Below are positions 16,151-22,663 of a DNA stretch of 26,286 nt, one piece after another. This DNA is from CAZQEC01 sp964591565 (GTDB lineage: Bacteria > Patescibacteriota > UBA1384 > CAJBMM01), in NCBI GenBank assembly GCA_964591565.1, contig CAZQEC010000012.1, positions 1 to 26,286 of the forward strand, read 5' to 3'. The first letter of the stretch is position 1, and every line of letters starts with the position of its first letter. The position numbers and the translations under genes were made by a program. Below the pieces are notes generated by a model. That model worked only from the letters and a program-made list of their open reading frames with translations, was not told where the DNA came from and did not search any database.

Positions 16151-16236
16151 TTATCTTTCTTAGCGTGGCAGGGTGGGGATTGTTAAGGGGTAGGGGGCGC
16201 TATCGCAACGAGCCCCCTGCCCCTTAACGAAAAAGA
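16151..16236. repeat. Hairpin repeat element, copy 3
   Basis: It starts with TTATCTTTCTTAGCGTGGC and contains TTAAGGGGTAGGGGGC (16183-16198), pairing over 16 bp with 16212-16227 with a single G-U pair. The loop is GCTATCGCAACGA. The stem is almost identical to copy 2, while the loop differs after GCTATC. An A-rich tail follows. It lies in the 387-base spacer 15953-16339, where no gene is seen. Confidence 0.8.
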
Positions 16237-16305
16237 ACCGATAATTTTAATTTTTGTGCTGTCAATTTAGTAATGTTAAGTCGACATTGCGTTGTGATTC
16301 AACCC

Positions 16306-16343
16306 TCCTACGCTAAGGCTACGGCAGGGCAGGCTGGCCTTAG
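16306..16343. repeat. Small palindromic repeat at the end of the four-His membrane protein gene
   Basis: CTAAGG (16313-16318) and CCTTAG (16338-16343) enclose CTACGGCAGGGCAGGCTGG-type sequence. The right arm supplies the TAA stop (16340-16342) of the leftward gene, so the element forms the junction of the coding sequence. Confidence 0.5.
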
Positions 16344-17047
16344 GATTTGATTAGCTCACCGTTTGTTAACGACTCGGTACTAACACTCGGTTGACTGACC
16401 CTGGCGCGATACTTGGCGATGACGAATTTGTTGATAAATCCAAAAGCCACTATTATCAGATACGTTATCCACAGCGCACGAATGATTTGGGTGCTTTGCA
16501 CATCGGACCCGACGTTCCAGCTGTGTAAAAAAGCAACGATGAAAAGTAGGTAATTCAGTTTATGAATTGAGTACCAATACTTTTGCAACCATTTTGAACG
16601 GCGCAGCAGTCCCGCCAGCGCCGTACAAATCAGAATTAGTAAGGCGAGTGGACCAAGTAGATAAAAATAGCGCGTTGGCCAAGCATAAACCTGCCCCGAA
16701 GCTACATCAAACAAGCGTGATCCTTGCGCTAGAGCGGTGACATAATAAAGAATCGGATGTAGGAAAGCGAACAGCAAAGTAAATGTGCCGACGATTATGT
16801 GATAGCGCTTGGTGAAATACGGCCCCATTATTTTGCTAAAAAATGACCGAAACTCTTGAGTCAATATCTGTTGCGTGATTAAGGTAAATAATGTCAATCC
16901 GACTAAACGCATAAACACCGCCCGGGCGGTATTCGCATTGGCAACCCCCCAAAAACCAGCTGGCAGAGCCGAAAGCACCAAATAAATCGGCAACCCCAAC
17001 ATCCCGAACCAAATTAGCGCAATAACTACTCTTTTGGTGATTATCAT
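16340..17047 (-). CDS. Ferric reductase-like transmembrane protein (likely bis-heme)
   Basis: A 235-residue protein with about six membrane segments, resembling the heme-binding membrane domain of ferric reductases and YedZ/MsrQ-type proteins. Two His pairs fit two stacked b-hemes: His83 and His97 (RYHIIVGTFTLLFAFLHP), and His162 and His175 (SIHKLNYLLFIVAFLHS). The cytoplasmic FAD/NADPH domain of full ferric reductases is missing, so electrons must come from the quinone pool or a separate protein. No partner lies next to it. The tail (about 215-235) is polar. The ATG at 17047 has only a weak AAAAGA upstream. The stop codon lies in a palindromic repeat. Confidence 0.85.
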   Translation of the reverse strand: MIITKRVVIALIWFGMLGLPIYLVLSALPAGFWGVANANTARAVFMRLVGLTLFTLITQQILTQEFRSFFSKIMGPYFTKRYHIIVGTFTLLFAFLHPILYYVTALAQGSRLFDVASGQVYAWPTRYFYLLGPLALLILICTALAGLLRRSKWLQKYWYSIHKLNYLLFIVAFLHSWNVGSDVQSTQIIRALWITYLIIVAFGFINKFVIAKYRARVSQPSVSTESLTNGELIKS

Positions 17048-17093
17048 ATCTTTTACAGTAGCACTTATTTCATCAATAAACCAACTAGCGTCG

Positions 17094-17165
17094 CTCTTTC
17101 TATCCTCTATCTTCCGTCTTCCATCCTCTGTTATCTGTCCTCTGTATTCCGTTTTCAGTCATTTT
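17094..17165. repeat. Pyrimidine-rich degenerate short-word repeat
   Basis: The stretch is made of variations on ATCCTCTATCTTCC and TCTGTCCTCTGTATTCCG. The spacer at 16100-16140 holds purine-rich words resembling its complement (GGAAAACGGAGAGCAGAAAA). No gene is visible. Confidence 0.5.
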
Positions 17166-17201
17166 CTGTCATAATCCGCCAATAGATCCGCATGCCGCAC
17201 C

Positions 17202-17244
17202 TTGACATAAGCATACCTCTCCCGGGCTAGTCCCATATTAGCCC
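17202..17244 (+). promoter_or_regulatory. Possible promoter element and stem-loop before the cold-shock gene
   Basis: A perfect TTGACA (17202-17207) is present but no good -10 lies at the expected distance. The inverted repeat GGGCTA/TAGCCC (17224-17244, 9-base loop) follows and ends 30 bases before the ATG. It could be an operator or an mRNA leader structure. Confidence 0.35.
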
Positions 17245-17274
17245 ACTTTCGGCTGTAAAAGGAGTAAAGACGCA

Positions 17275-17988
17275 ATGGTAGTAGAAGATAAGCCTGGCAC
17301 CACGATCCGCACACTAGCGGATGAACAACACATAGGCGTTGTCGTTACACACAACAGTAGCTATGGCTATATCAAGGCGGACGATTCCAATAGTCTGGTG
17401 CTTTTTCGAAGCTGGCCGGCATGCCCGCTCAAAGTCGGAAACCGCGTGTCTTTCGATGCCGATTACGACGATTACGAAGAGACTGTAGCCGAAGATGTGC
17501 GACTGTTAGTTGCTGAAACACCGCCCGTGGTCAGTGAGATGCGGAGCATCGGCGTCGTCATTACGATCAACGATTACAACGGCTATGTCCGGATGGACGA
17601 TTCCGATGATGAGGTGTTTTTTCAACACTGGACGACACCAACAATCAAAGTCGGAGACCGCGTGTCATTCGAATATCATCTCGACCAAGTTGATGGTCAG
17701 CAAGTAGCCTGTGACGTGCAGAGGGTGATTGGAGAAGCAACTCCCGTGGCCAGCCCTGAGCGAAGCACCGGCACGGTCAAGTGGTTCAACGCCCCGAAGG
17801 GCTACGGGTTCATTGTCCTCGACGGCGGTGGCGAGGATGTGTTCGTACACTACTCCGCCATACAGATGGATGGGTACAAGAGACTGGCCGAGGATGATCG
17901 GGTGAGCTTCGAGATCATCCACGGCGAGAAGGGTCTGAAGGCCCAAAATGTGCGGCTGATTCACGAGCCACAGGAGGAGGTTGAATAG
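17275..17988 (+). CDS. Three-domain cold-shock protein
   Basis: Cold-shock domains are small OB-fold barrels that bind single-stranded RNA or DNA. This 237-residue protein has three in tandem. Domain 3 (about 164-230) is canonical, with TGTVKWFNAPKGYGFI (RNP1) and EDVFVHYSAI (RNP2). Domains 1 (about 19-79) and 2 (about 91-152) are degenerate copies of each other: they share IGVV, GY, DDS, VGxRVSF and DV in order, but RNP1 is GYIKADD or GYVRMDD and RNP2 is VLFRSW or VFFQHW. Their nucleic-acid face is therefore altered. AAGGAG lies ten bases before the ATG at 17275. Domain 3 uses more G/C-ending codons than most neighbouring genes, hinting at a separate origin. The next gene starts two bases after the stop. 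Confidence 0.9.
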   Translation: MVVEDKPGTTIRTLADEQHIGVVVTHNSSYGYIKADDSNSLVLFRSWPACPLKVGNRVSFDADYDDYEETVAEDVRLLVAETPPVVSEMRSIGVVITINDYNGYVRMDDSDDEVFFQHWTTPTIKVGDRVSFEYHLDQVDGQQVACDVQRVIGEATPVASPERSTGTVKWFNAPKGYGFIVLDGGGEDVFVHYSAIQMDGYKRLAEDDRVSFEIIHGEKGLKAQNVRLIHEPQEEVE

Positions 17989-17989
17989 A

Positions 17990-18169
17990 ATGGCCGAAAC
18001 CCGCCTCAAAATCACACCGCGTGAGATGGAAGTACTACGATTGGTCCTTGAGTGGAAATCAAAGGCAGAAGTAGCTGATGAGTTATACATATCAGAAAGG
18101 GCCGTAGATTACCACCTTGCACAGATACTAGCCAAGATTGTGCCACTAGTAGGGCATGGCAGGTTATGA
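17990..18169 (+). CDS. Stand-alone LuxR/GerE-type helix-turn-helix protein
   Basis: A 59-residue protein that is almost entirely a LuxR-type DNA-binding domain. It begins ITPREMEVLRLVLEWKSKAEV and continues with DELYISERAVDYHLAQILAK, which matches the family's ISxxTVxxHLxxI pattern. Full-length LuxR/NarL regulators carry a receiver or ligand domain in front; none is present here. The ATG at 17990 is preceded by AGGAGG inside the end of the cold-shock gene, so the two are cotranscribed. A strong terminator follows. It may autoregulate the pair or act as a small dimeric repressor; both ideas are inference. Confidence 0.82.
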   Translation: MAETRLKITPREMEVLRLVLEWKSKAEVADELYISERAVDYHLAQILAKIVPLVGHGRL

Positions 18170-18223
18170 TTCACCTTGCGACAACTTGGCATTCTTCGCG
18201 GTTAGCGCCAGCCACACTATCAG

Positions 18224-18258
18224 CCCGTGCCAACGCTTCGGCACGGGTGGTTTTTTTT
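18224..18258 (+). terminator. Rho-independent terminator of the cold-shock/HTH unit
   Basis: The perfect stem CCCGTGCC/GGCACGGG (18224-18247, loop AACGCTTC) is followed by eight Ts (18251-18258). This is the clearest terminator in the window. Confidence 0.95.
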
Positions 18259-18280
18259 ATTTTGATACGTTCCCAGTCTT

Positions 18281-18296
18281 TTCGATTATTATCGAA
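18281..18296. promoter_or_regulatory. Operator-like inverted repeat upstream of the YhhQ-like gene
   Basis: TTCGAT-TATT-ATCGAA is a perfect 6-bp inverted repeat 38 bases upstream of the candidate -35 hexamer. Confidence 0.35.
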
Positions 18297-18333
18297 TGTG
18301 CTATTGTGCAGAGTGAAACGATCACTAAGGAGC

Positions 18334-18363
18334 TTACTAGCGACTATATTTTGGCAATATAAT
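18334..18363 (+). promoter_or_regulatory. Candidate promoter of the YhhQ-like gene
   Basis: A perfect TATAAT (18358-18363) is preceded at 18 bases by a poor -35, TTACTA (18334-18339). Transcription would begin near 18370, directly on the ribosome binding site AAGGA (18371-18375). Confidence 0.5.
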
Positions 18364-18380
18364 TTTTGAAAAGGACACCT

Positions 18381-19028
18381 ATGTTCAAAATAGAAAAAAT
18401 GGATTTTTTGGTGGCGTTCTACATTTTTTGTATCGCCGTAACCGAACTAATGGGTGCCAAAACGTTTCCTATATATAACGTCGGCTCATTGCACCTAAAC
18501 GCCAGCGTGGCCATTTTCATTGTTCCGATCATTTTTACGATCAGTGATATTGTCCTAGAAGTGCACGGCAAAGAACGAGCGCGCAGTTTGGTGCGATCGG
18601 GCTTAATTATAGTGTTCTTTATAATGCTTTATGCCATTCTCGCTACCTATTTACCACCATCGGCCCGTTTCAAATCGTCGGAAAGCGCCTACGATAGTGT
18701 GTTCTTCAAATCAATTCGTATCGCCGCGGCCAGCTTGATCGCCTTCGGCGTGTCGGAGTTTACCGACGTCTACATTTTTCACCGCATTCGCCAAAAAATG
18801 AAAAATAAAGCACTGTGGTTGCGCAATAACGCCTCCAACTTTGTCGGGCAATTTTTGGACACCACCATTTTTATTACCTTGGCTTTTTACGCCCTCAACA
18901 AGCCGTTTGGTGATAACGCCAGTTTTCTCTGGAGCATTATTTTACCCTACTGGTTACTCAAGTGTGGTATGTCGGTCATTGAAACGCCGTTTGTATATGC
19001 GGGCGTAAAATGGTTAAAATCAAAGTAG
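18381..19028 (+). CDS. yhhQ: VUT-family (YhhQ-like) transporter, likely queuosine precursor uptake
   Basis: YhhQ-type proteins import queuine or other 7-deazaguanine precursors of the modified tRNA base queuosine. The 215-residue protein has about six membrane segments and family landmarks: VTELMGAKTFPI early, IFTISDIVLEVHGKERARS in the middle, LWLRNNASNFVGQFLDTTIF and ILPYWLLKCGMSVIETPFVY late. The ATG at 18381 has AAGGA five bases before it; an in-frame TTG at 18366 lacks one. Gene order gives weak support for a link to the cofactor-type operon that starts 166 bases downstream. No preQ1 riboswitch motif was recognised in front of the gene. Substrate assignment rests on family membership only. 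Confidence 0.9.
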   Translation: MFKIEKMDFLVAFYIFCIAVTELMGAKTFPIYNVGSLHLNASVAIFIVPIIFTISDIVLEVHGKERARSLVRSGLIIVFFIMLYAILATYLPPSARFKSSESAYDSVFFKSIRIAAASLIAFGVSEFTDVYIFHRIRQKMKNKALWLRNNASNFVGQFLDTTIFITLAFYALNKPFGDNASFLWSIILPYWLLKCGMSVIETPFVYAGVKWLKSK

Positions 19029-19090
19029 TAGTGGGAAATGATGAATGTTGAATGATGAATGATGAATCAATGACGAATTTGAGAATGATA
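19029..19090. repeat. Degenerate GAATGATG-type repeat
   Basis: After the YhhQ-like gene the sequence reiterates GATGAATG and GAATGATGAATGATGAATCA, then ATGACGAATTTGAGAATGAT. It is related in style to the ATGACGAA words of the spacer at 10991-11195 read on the minus strand. Confidence 0.55.
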
Positions 19091-19098
19091 AGCCCAAA

Positions 19099-19185
19099 AG
19101 TTCTCGCAATAGCTCGAACAGAACATATTGTTCGAACGTCAGCCCCGCACCGTATGGTGCAGGGCGTCAGTGAGAACTAAAGGGA
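19099..19185 (+). ncRNA. Structured leader (three-way junction) of the RibD/CofE-like operon, riboswitch-like
   Basis: AGTTCTC (19099-19105) pairs with GAGAACT (19172-19178) and closes two perfect hairpins: TCGAACA/TGTTCGA (19114-19135) and GCCC-C-GCACC/GGTGC-A-GGGC with a GTAT loop (19142-19165). CGTCAG occurs on each side of the second hairpin. The ribosome binding site AAAGGGA (19179-19185) abuts the closing stem. An alternative pairing, GAACA/TGTTC (19121-19133), competes with the first hairpin. I match it to no known riboswitch class (TPP, FMN, purine, preQ1, THF, SAM were considered by motif). Folding is by eye. Confidence 0.6.
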
Positions 19186-19194
19186 TTGCAAAAA

Positions 19195-19908
19195 ATGCTA
19201 TACAAAACCCTCAACTTTACTAAACACTCTAAACGCCCCCATTTTTACTCTAATTTTGTATCCACGGTGGACGGTAAGGTGGTGGTAACAAGCAATCCGA
19301 CTGGCTATTGGCCGCTCGGATCAAAGCTGGATAGAGACACCTTAACTGAACTGCGTACCCACGCCGACGCGCTCATTCACGGTGCCACCACCGCCGAAAG
19401 TCACCAAACTTTAGCCAGTTTGAATAAGGCGGATTTTGGCAAAGCCCGCCAGAAACTGAAAAGAGATGCGACACTGCCATATTTTGTGCTAAGTGGACGA
19501 CCTAGCGCAGACTTACAATCGGTATTCACTGAGAGAGCAGACACGCCGGTATTTTTAATTACAACGCAATCGGCCGCGGTACCGCCGGAATTAGACGCGG
19601 TGGCGCGAGTGATTCGGTTCGGACAAGACAAAGTTGATTTGATTAAATTCGCCGAATTTTTACATAAACAAGGATATAAAAATGTGTTAGTGGAAGGCGG
19701 ACCACACGTACTAGGTTCATTTTTAGCTGATGATCTACTGGACGAAATTTTTGTGACCATTGCCCCAAAGATCTTTGGCAACGATAACCATCAAACTTTA
19801 ACTATGGTAGAGGGGCATTTGTTTCAGCCAGATGAGATCAAAAATCTGACGTTAATATCCACAATCCAAAAAAAAGATGAGTTATTTTTAAGATATAGGA
19901 TAAAATAA
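19195..19908 (+). CDS. RibD C-terminal-type (dihydrofolate reductase-fold) reductase
   Basis: A 237-residue protein consisting of the RibD_C/bacterial DHFR-like reductase fold, which in riboflavin synthesis reduces a pyrimidine ribosyl intermediate with NADPH. Family landmarks are FYSNFVSTVDGKVVV, LTELRTHADALIHGATTAES, the nucleotide-binding segment NVLVEGGPHVLGSFLADDLL, and DEIFVTIAPKIFGND. The deaminase half of RibD is absent. The ATG at 19195 is chosen because AAAGGGA sits nine bases before it; a TTG at 19186 would touch the ribosome binding site. The stop is directly followed by the cofE-like ATG. The substrate could be a pyrimidine, a pterin or another compound; the sequence does not decide this. 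Confidence 0.87.
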   Translation: MLYKTLNFTKHSKRPHFYSNFVSTVDGKVVVTSNPTGYWPLGSKLDRDTLTELRTHADALIHGATTAESHQTLASLNKADFGKARQKLKRDATLPYFVLSGRPSADLQSVFTERADTPVFLITTQSAAVPPELDAVARVIRFGQDKVDLIKFAEFLHKQGYKNVLVEGGPHVLGSFLADDLLDEIFVTIAPKIFGNDNHQTLTMVEGHLFQPDEIKNLTLISTIQKKDELFLRYRIK

Positions 19909-20640
19909 ATGATTATTCGTTCCATTTCGACTCGCCCAATTAACGCGTATGACGAGCTCGAAAAAGTGTTAGATCAGTACCTGAATGGTATGATTGAAAA
20001 CTCTATTTTAACTATTACCTCAAAAATTGTGTCCATTTGCGAAGGCAGTTTGGTAAAGGTAGATGAGACCAAGCTGGCGGATTTGGTCAAAAAAGAGGCC
20101 GATATGGTACTTGAAGCCGCCAATCCTTACAAAATCGCCCTGACCATTAAAGATTCTGTACTTATTCCCAACGCTGGCGTAGATCACTCCAATGGCAATG
20201 GCCATTATATTTTGTGGCCGAAAAATGCGTGGCGAACCGCAGAAACCATTCGTCAATATCTAAAAAAACGATTTCAAGTAAAGCACTGTGGCGTCATTAT
20301 TACCGATAGCAAAACCACGCCCTTACGCTGGGGTACCACTGGCCTAGCTTTAGCGGTGGCTGGTTTTGAATCGTTGAAGGATTACCGAGGGAAAATGGAT
20401 ATTTTTGGCGACGAGATGCAGGTCACGCAAGCCAATGTGGCAGATGGGCTAGCGGCTGGGGCGGTGGCGGCCATGGGCGAAGGGGCAGAGCAAACCCCGT
20501 TCGCGGTCATTGAGGATGTACCATTTGTGCAGTTTGTGGATCATGCTTTGACGAAGAAACAACGAGATGAGCTCAAAATATCGCTTAAAGACGACCTATA
20601 TGGTCCCATGTTAATGACTGCCAAATGGCGGAAGAAGTGA
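19909..20640 (+). CDS. cofE: CofE-like ligase (coenzyme F420-0:L-glutamate ligase family)
   Basis: CofE adds L-glutamates to F420-0 using GTP and divalent metal. The 243-residue protein keeps the family blocks: ILTITSKIVSICEGS, LIPNAGVDHSNGNGHYILWP, GVIITDSKTTPLRWGTTGLA, and RGKMDIFGDEMQVTQANVAD followed by GLAAGAVAAMGEGAEQTPF. The rest of the F420 pathway is not in this window, and I infer that the enzyme may ligate amino acids to a different acceptor. It starts directly after the RibD-type reductase stop and overlaps the TIM-barrel gene by 16 bases, so the three are translationally linked. The stop is TGA. Confidence 0.88.
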   Translation: MIIRSISTRPINAYDELEKVLDQYLNGMIENSILTITSKIVSICEGSLVKVDETKLADLVKKEADMVLEAANPYKIALTIKDSVLIPNAGVDHSNGNGHYILWPKNAWRTAETIRQYLKKRFQVKHCGVIITDSKTTPLRWGTTGLALAVAGFESLKDYRGKMDIFGDEMQVTQANVADGLAAGAVAAMGEGAEQTPFAVIEDVPFVQFVDHALTKKQRDELKISLKDDLYGPMLMTAKWRKK

Positions 20641-21338
20641 AACTTGGCTTTTCAACTGGGTACTTTTGGCAAACGGAGTTTAGCGAAGAAGAAAAGATTG
20701 CTCGAGTCTTGAAGTTGCAATCAGATGCCATTGAGCTCGGGGTTGGCCGGGTAAAATACATCGAGCGTAGAATGTCAAAAAAAGCGGTTGATCTTTTGCG
20801 ACAGTTTAGGTATCGCTCCATTCACGCGCCGAACGATACGCGATATCCAAGCACCAACTCAGATAAAATTATCAGCCAGATTATGCAGTATGCTCGGCAA
20901 ATTGACGCCCATACCGTGGTTATTCATCCCGACATTATTGATAATTATTCGTACGTTACTCAAAGCTTCGGTTCACTTTTAGCAATTGAGAACACCTATT
21001 TAGGGTGCTCGTTTGGACGCACCGTTGCCGATATGAAAACTGTTTTTAAGCATCTTCCCAACGCTCGTTTCGTGCTCGATGTAAACCACGTGTTTACGAA
21101 TGATCGAACGATGAAATTGGCTTCCGATTTTCACAGCGCATTTACGAAGCAATTAGCTCATTATCATCTATCTGGTTTGGGTAAAGGTGGTCACCCTCTC
21201 TTGAGCCACACGCGCGAGGATATTATTTTTAATGGTATTCAAAAAGACGTGCCGATTATTTTAGAAAGCTCTCCGGGCACAACCTGGACCGACCCGCAGG
21301 TGGAGTATGATTACGTTCAGCATTTTTTGATTAAATGA
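20625..21338 (+). CDS. TIM-barrel protein, endonuclease IV/xylose isomerase-like
   Basis: A 237-residue protein of the AP endonuclease 2 superfamily, whose members are metal-dependent nucleases, isomerases or epimerases. Barrel-strand signatures appear in order: KLGFSTGYFW, DAIELGVG, YRSIHAPND, HTVVIHPDII, LLAIENTY, ARFVLDVNHVF, LAHYHLSGLGKGGHPLL and VPIILESSPG. The His, Glu and Asp residues at strand ends fit metal ligands of the superfamily. It is slightly shorter than endonuclease IV (about 280), lacking some loop insertions, so a sugar- or cofactor-type isomerase is as likely as DNA repair. Placement after the CofE-like gene suggests a shared pathway. ATG 20625 overlaps the upstream gene. 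Confidence 0.82.
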   Translation: MAEEVKLGFSTGYFWQTEFSEEEKIARVLKLQSDAIELGVGRVKYIERRMSKKAVDLLRQFRYRSIHAPNDTRYPSTNSDKIISQIMQYARQIDAHTVVIHPDIIDNYSYVTQSFGSLLAIENTYLGCSFGRTVADMKTVFKHLPNARFVLDVNHVFTNDRTMKLASDFHSAFTKQLAHYHLSGLGKGGHPLLSHTREDIIFNGIQKDVPIILESSPGTTWTDPQVEYDYVQHFLIK

Positions 21339-21357
21339 TGTTGCCATTCACAAAACC

Positions 21358-21395
21358 TTGACAACAACACACACATGTATATACTTGTATATACA
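21358..21395 (+). promoter_or_regulatory. Promoter and perfect palindromic operator of mazEF module 1
   Basis: TTGACA (21358-21363) and TATACT (21380-21385) are 16 bases apart. The -10 lies inside TGTATATAC-TT-GTATATACA (21376-21395), a perfect 9-bp inverted repeat. Antitoxins of the MazE/AbrB type commonly repress their own operon by binding such palindromes. Confidence 0.8.
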
Positions 21396-21405
21396 AGGAG
21401 TCGCG

Positions 21406-21660
21406 ATGCAAATTACTCAATACATACGTAAATGGGGCAATGGTAGAGCGGTCAGACTGCCAAAAAAAATGCTGGATGCGGCCAAATTACATACCGGGCA
21501 CGAACTAGTCATTAATCAGCAGGGACGCTCAATTGTCATCACCCCTGCCTCAGATGACTACAATAAGACATTGGATGAATTACTCGATGGTGTAACACCA
21601 CATGCTGTTGGTGGTGAAGTATTGTGGGGCATAGATCATGGTCTAGAAAAATATGACTAA
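21406..21660 (+). CDS. mazE: MazE/AbrB-type antitoxin, module 1
   Basis: An 84-residue protein. Residues 1-50 form a swapped-hairpin AbrB/MazE DNA-binding domain (YIRKWGNGRAVRLPKKMLD, HELVINQQGRSIVITP). The rest is an acidic tail (DDYNKTLDELLDG) expected to wrap the toxin. The ATG at 21406 has AAGGAG five bases before it; an upstream in-frame ATG at 21358 lies inside the promoter. The gene overlaps mazF by 8 bases (ATGACTAA), typical of toxin-antitoxin pairs. The palindrome over the promoter is its probable binding site. Confidence 0.92.
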   Translation: MQITQYIRKWGNGRAVRLPKKMLDAAKLHTGHELVINQQGRSIVITPASDDYNKTLDELLDGVTPHAVGGEVLWGIDHGLEKYD

Positions 21661-21997
21661 GCCACCGTATATACCGAGTGCTGGAGATATTATCTGGCTA
21701 GTATTAGACCCGCGCGTTGGTCACGAGCAGTCGGGGCGCCGACCAGCCATTGTGTTATCCCCAAAACTGTTCACCGAACGAACAGGATTGGCGATTATTG
21801 CACCAATAACTTCAAATGCCAAGGAGTTGCCTTTTGAAATTGCGCTGACTAAGACTAAAACCACAGGCGTTATATTGCCTATTCACGTTCGCAGTGTAGA
21901 TGTTACTTCCCGCAAAGCCAAACTAATCGAAAAAGTCCCGAAAAGTATGTTAACTAAAGTGCGGCGATACATTGCATTGATGATTGAGGTTGAATGA
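21653..21997 (+). CDS. mazF: MazF/PemK-type endoribonuclease toxin, module 1
   Basis: MazF toxins cleave single-stranded RNA at short motifs to stop translation. The 114-residue protein has the full core: AGDIIWLVLDPRVGHEQSGR, RRPAIVLSPKLFTERTGLAI, APITSNAKELPFEIAL and LPIHVRSVDVTSRKAKLIEK. The conserved Arg of RRPA and the Thr/Ser of PITS, which form the active site, are intact, so the toxin is probably functional. The cleavage motif cannot be read from sequence. The start lies inside the antitoxin gene, ensuring coupled translation. Confidence 0.93.
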   Translation: MTKPPYIPSAGDIIWLVLDPRVGHEQSGRRPAIVLSPKLFTERTGLAIIAPITSNAKELPFEIALTKTKTTGVILPIHVRSVDVTSRKAKLIEKVPKSMLTKVRRYIALMIEVE

Positions 21998-22020
21998 AAA
22001 TAACAATTAATTAATATATA
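21990..22020 (+). promoter_or_regulatory. Candidate promoter of the polytopic membrane protein gene
   Basis: TTGAAT (21990-21995) is followed by AT-rich sequence with TAATAT (22012-22017) or TATATA (22015-22020). The initiation codon is only 6 bases after TATATA and has no ribosome binding site, suggesting a leaderless message. Confidence 0.35.
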
Positions 22021-22026
22021 AACCCT

Positions 22027-22608
22027 ATGCAACACACCCTCATTATCTTAAGTAGCTTAATTGTTTTGCTGGCGTATTTGGTTTACGAATGGTCAATTTT
22101 TCACGGCACCACGCGACCGCACCGCACTACCAGATTTGTGCTGATGCTCATTACGATTTTGGGTTCCAGCGCGCTGTTCGCCGAATCGGATCGGGTGGTG
22201 TTTTGGCTGATCGCCATGATGGCGGTCAATAGCATAATCCTCTTTTTAATCTCTCTTAAATATGGCGTTGGCGGATGGGCAAAATCAGATGTTATCTGTT
22301 TAATCATCGCCCTAGTCGGTATTACCAGTTGGAAACTAACCTCTAACCCGGCGTTTGGGCTTTACGCCGCGGTCGTGGCCGATTTCGCCGGCATGATTCC
22401 AACAGTCATTAAAACTTACCGCCATCCTGAAACCGAGTATAGCTTATGGTTTTTGCTCGATGTCGTATCCATTATACTCATCTTAATAGCCCTGCCCCGC
22501 TGGGAGCTAATCGTGGTGCTTTACCCGCTTTATTTGCTAATTATTAATTCGATTTTATTGATTCTAACCCAGCGACCAAAGTTCAGGCGTTATGTAGCCG
22601 GGAGTTAG
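22027..22608 (+). CDS. Polytopic membrane protein, unknown function
   Basis: A 193-residue protein with about six or seven membrane segments and short loops. Two halves look similar in layout: each has a polar segment between hydrophobic stretches, such as WSIFHGTTRPHRTTRFVLML and ADFAGMIPTVIKTYRHPETE. The second of these, with an Asp in the membrane followed by PTVIKTY, is reminiscent of PQ-loop/SWEET-type small transporters, but I would not assign it on this basis. The start is ATG 22027 without a ribosome binding site. It sits between two MazEF modules and shares no obvious function with them. Cotranscription with mazEF module 1 (29 bases upstream) is possible. Confidence 0.75.
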   Translation: MQHTLIILSSLIVLLAYLVYEWSIFHGTTRPHRTTRFVLMLITILGSSALFAESDRVVFWLIAMMAVNSIILFLISLKYGVGGWAKSDVICLIIALVGITSWKLTSNPAFGLYAAVVADFAGMIPTVIKTYRHPETEYSLWFLLDVVSIILILIALPRWELIVVLYPLYLLIINSILLILTQRPKFRRYVAGS

Positions 22609-22625
22609 GATACATCAGTTAGATA

Positions 22626-22663
22626 TTGACTATGAGCAATCTTGTGGCTACAATGTAATTACA
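22626..22663 (+). promoter_or_regulatory. Promoter and palindromes of mazEF module 2
   Basis: TTGACT (22626-22631) and TACAAT (22649-22654) are exactly 17 bases apart. TGTAATTACA (22654-22663) is a perfect palindrome overlapping the start region, and TTGT-GGCT-ACAA (22642-22653) overlaps the -10. Both are candidate antitoxin sites. Confidence 0.7.

Noticed and set aside
18156..18369. Plus-strand frames after the HTH gene
   Set aside because: They cross the strong terminator at 18224-18258 and have no ribosome binding site.
18259..18380. preQ1 riboswitch before the YhhQ-like gene
   Set aside because: No recognisable preQ1 aptamer core was found, and the predicted transcript start leaves almost no leader.
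20625..21338. Firm call as endonuclease IV (nfo)
   Set aside because: The fold and ligand pattern fit the superfamily, but the protein is short and lies in a cofactor-type operon, so a specific DNA-repair name is not supported.
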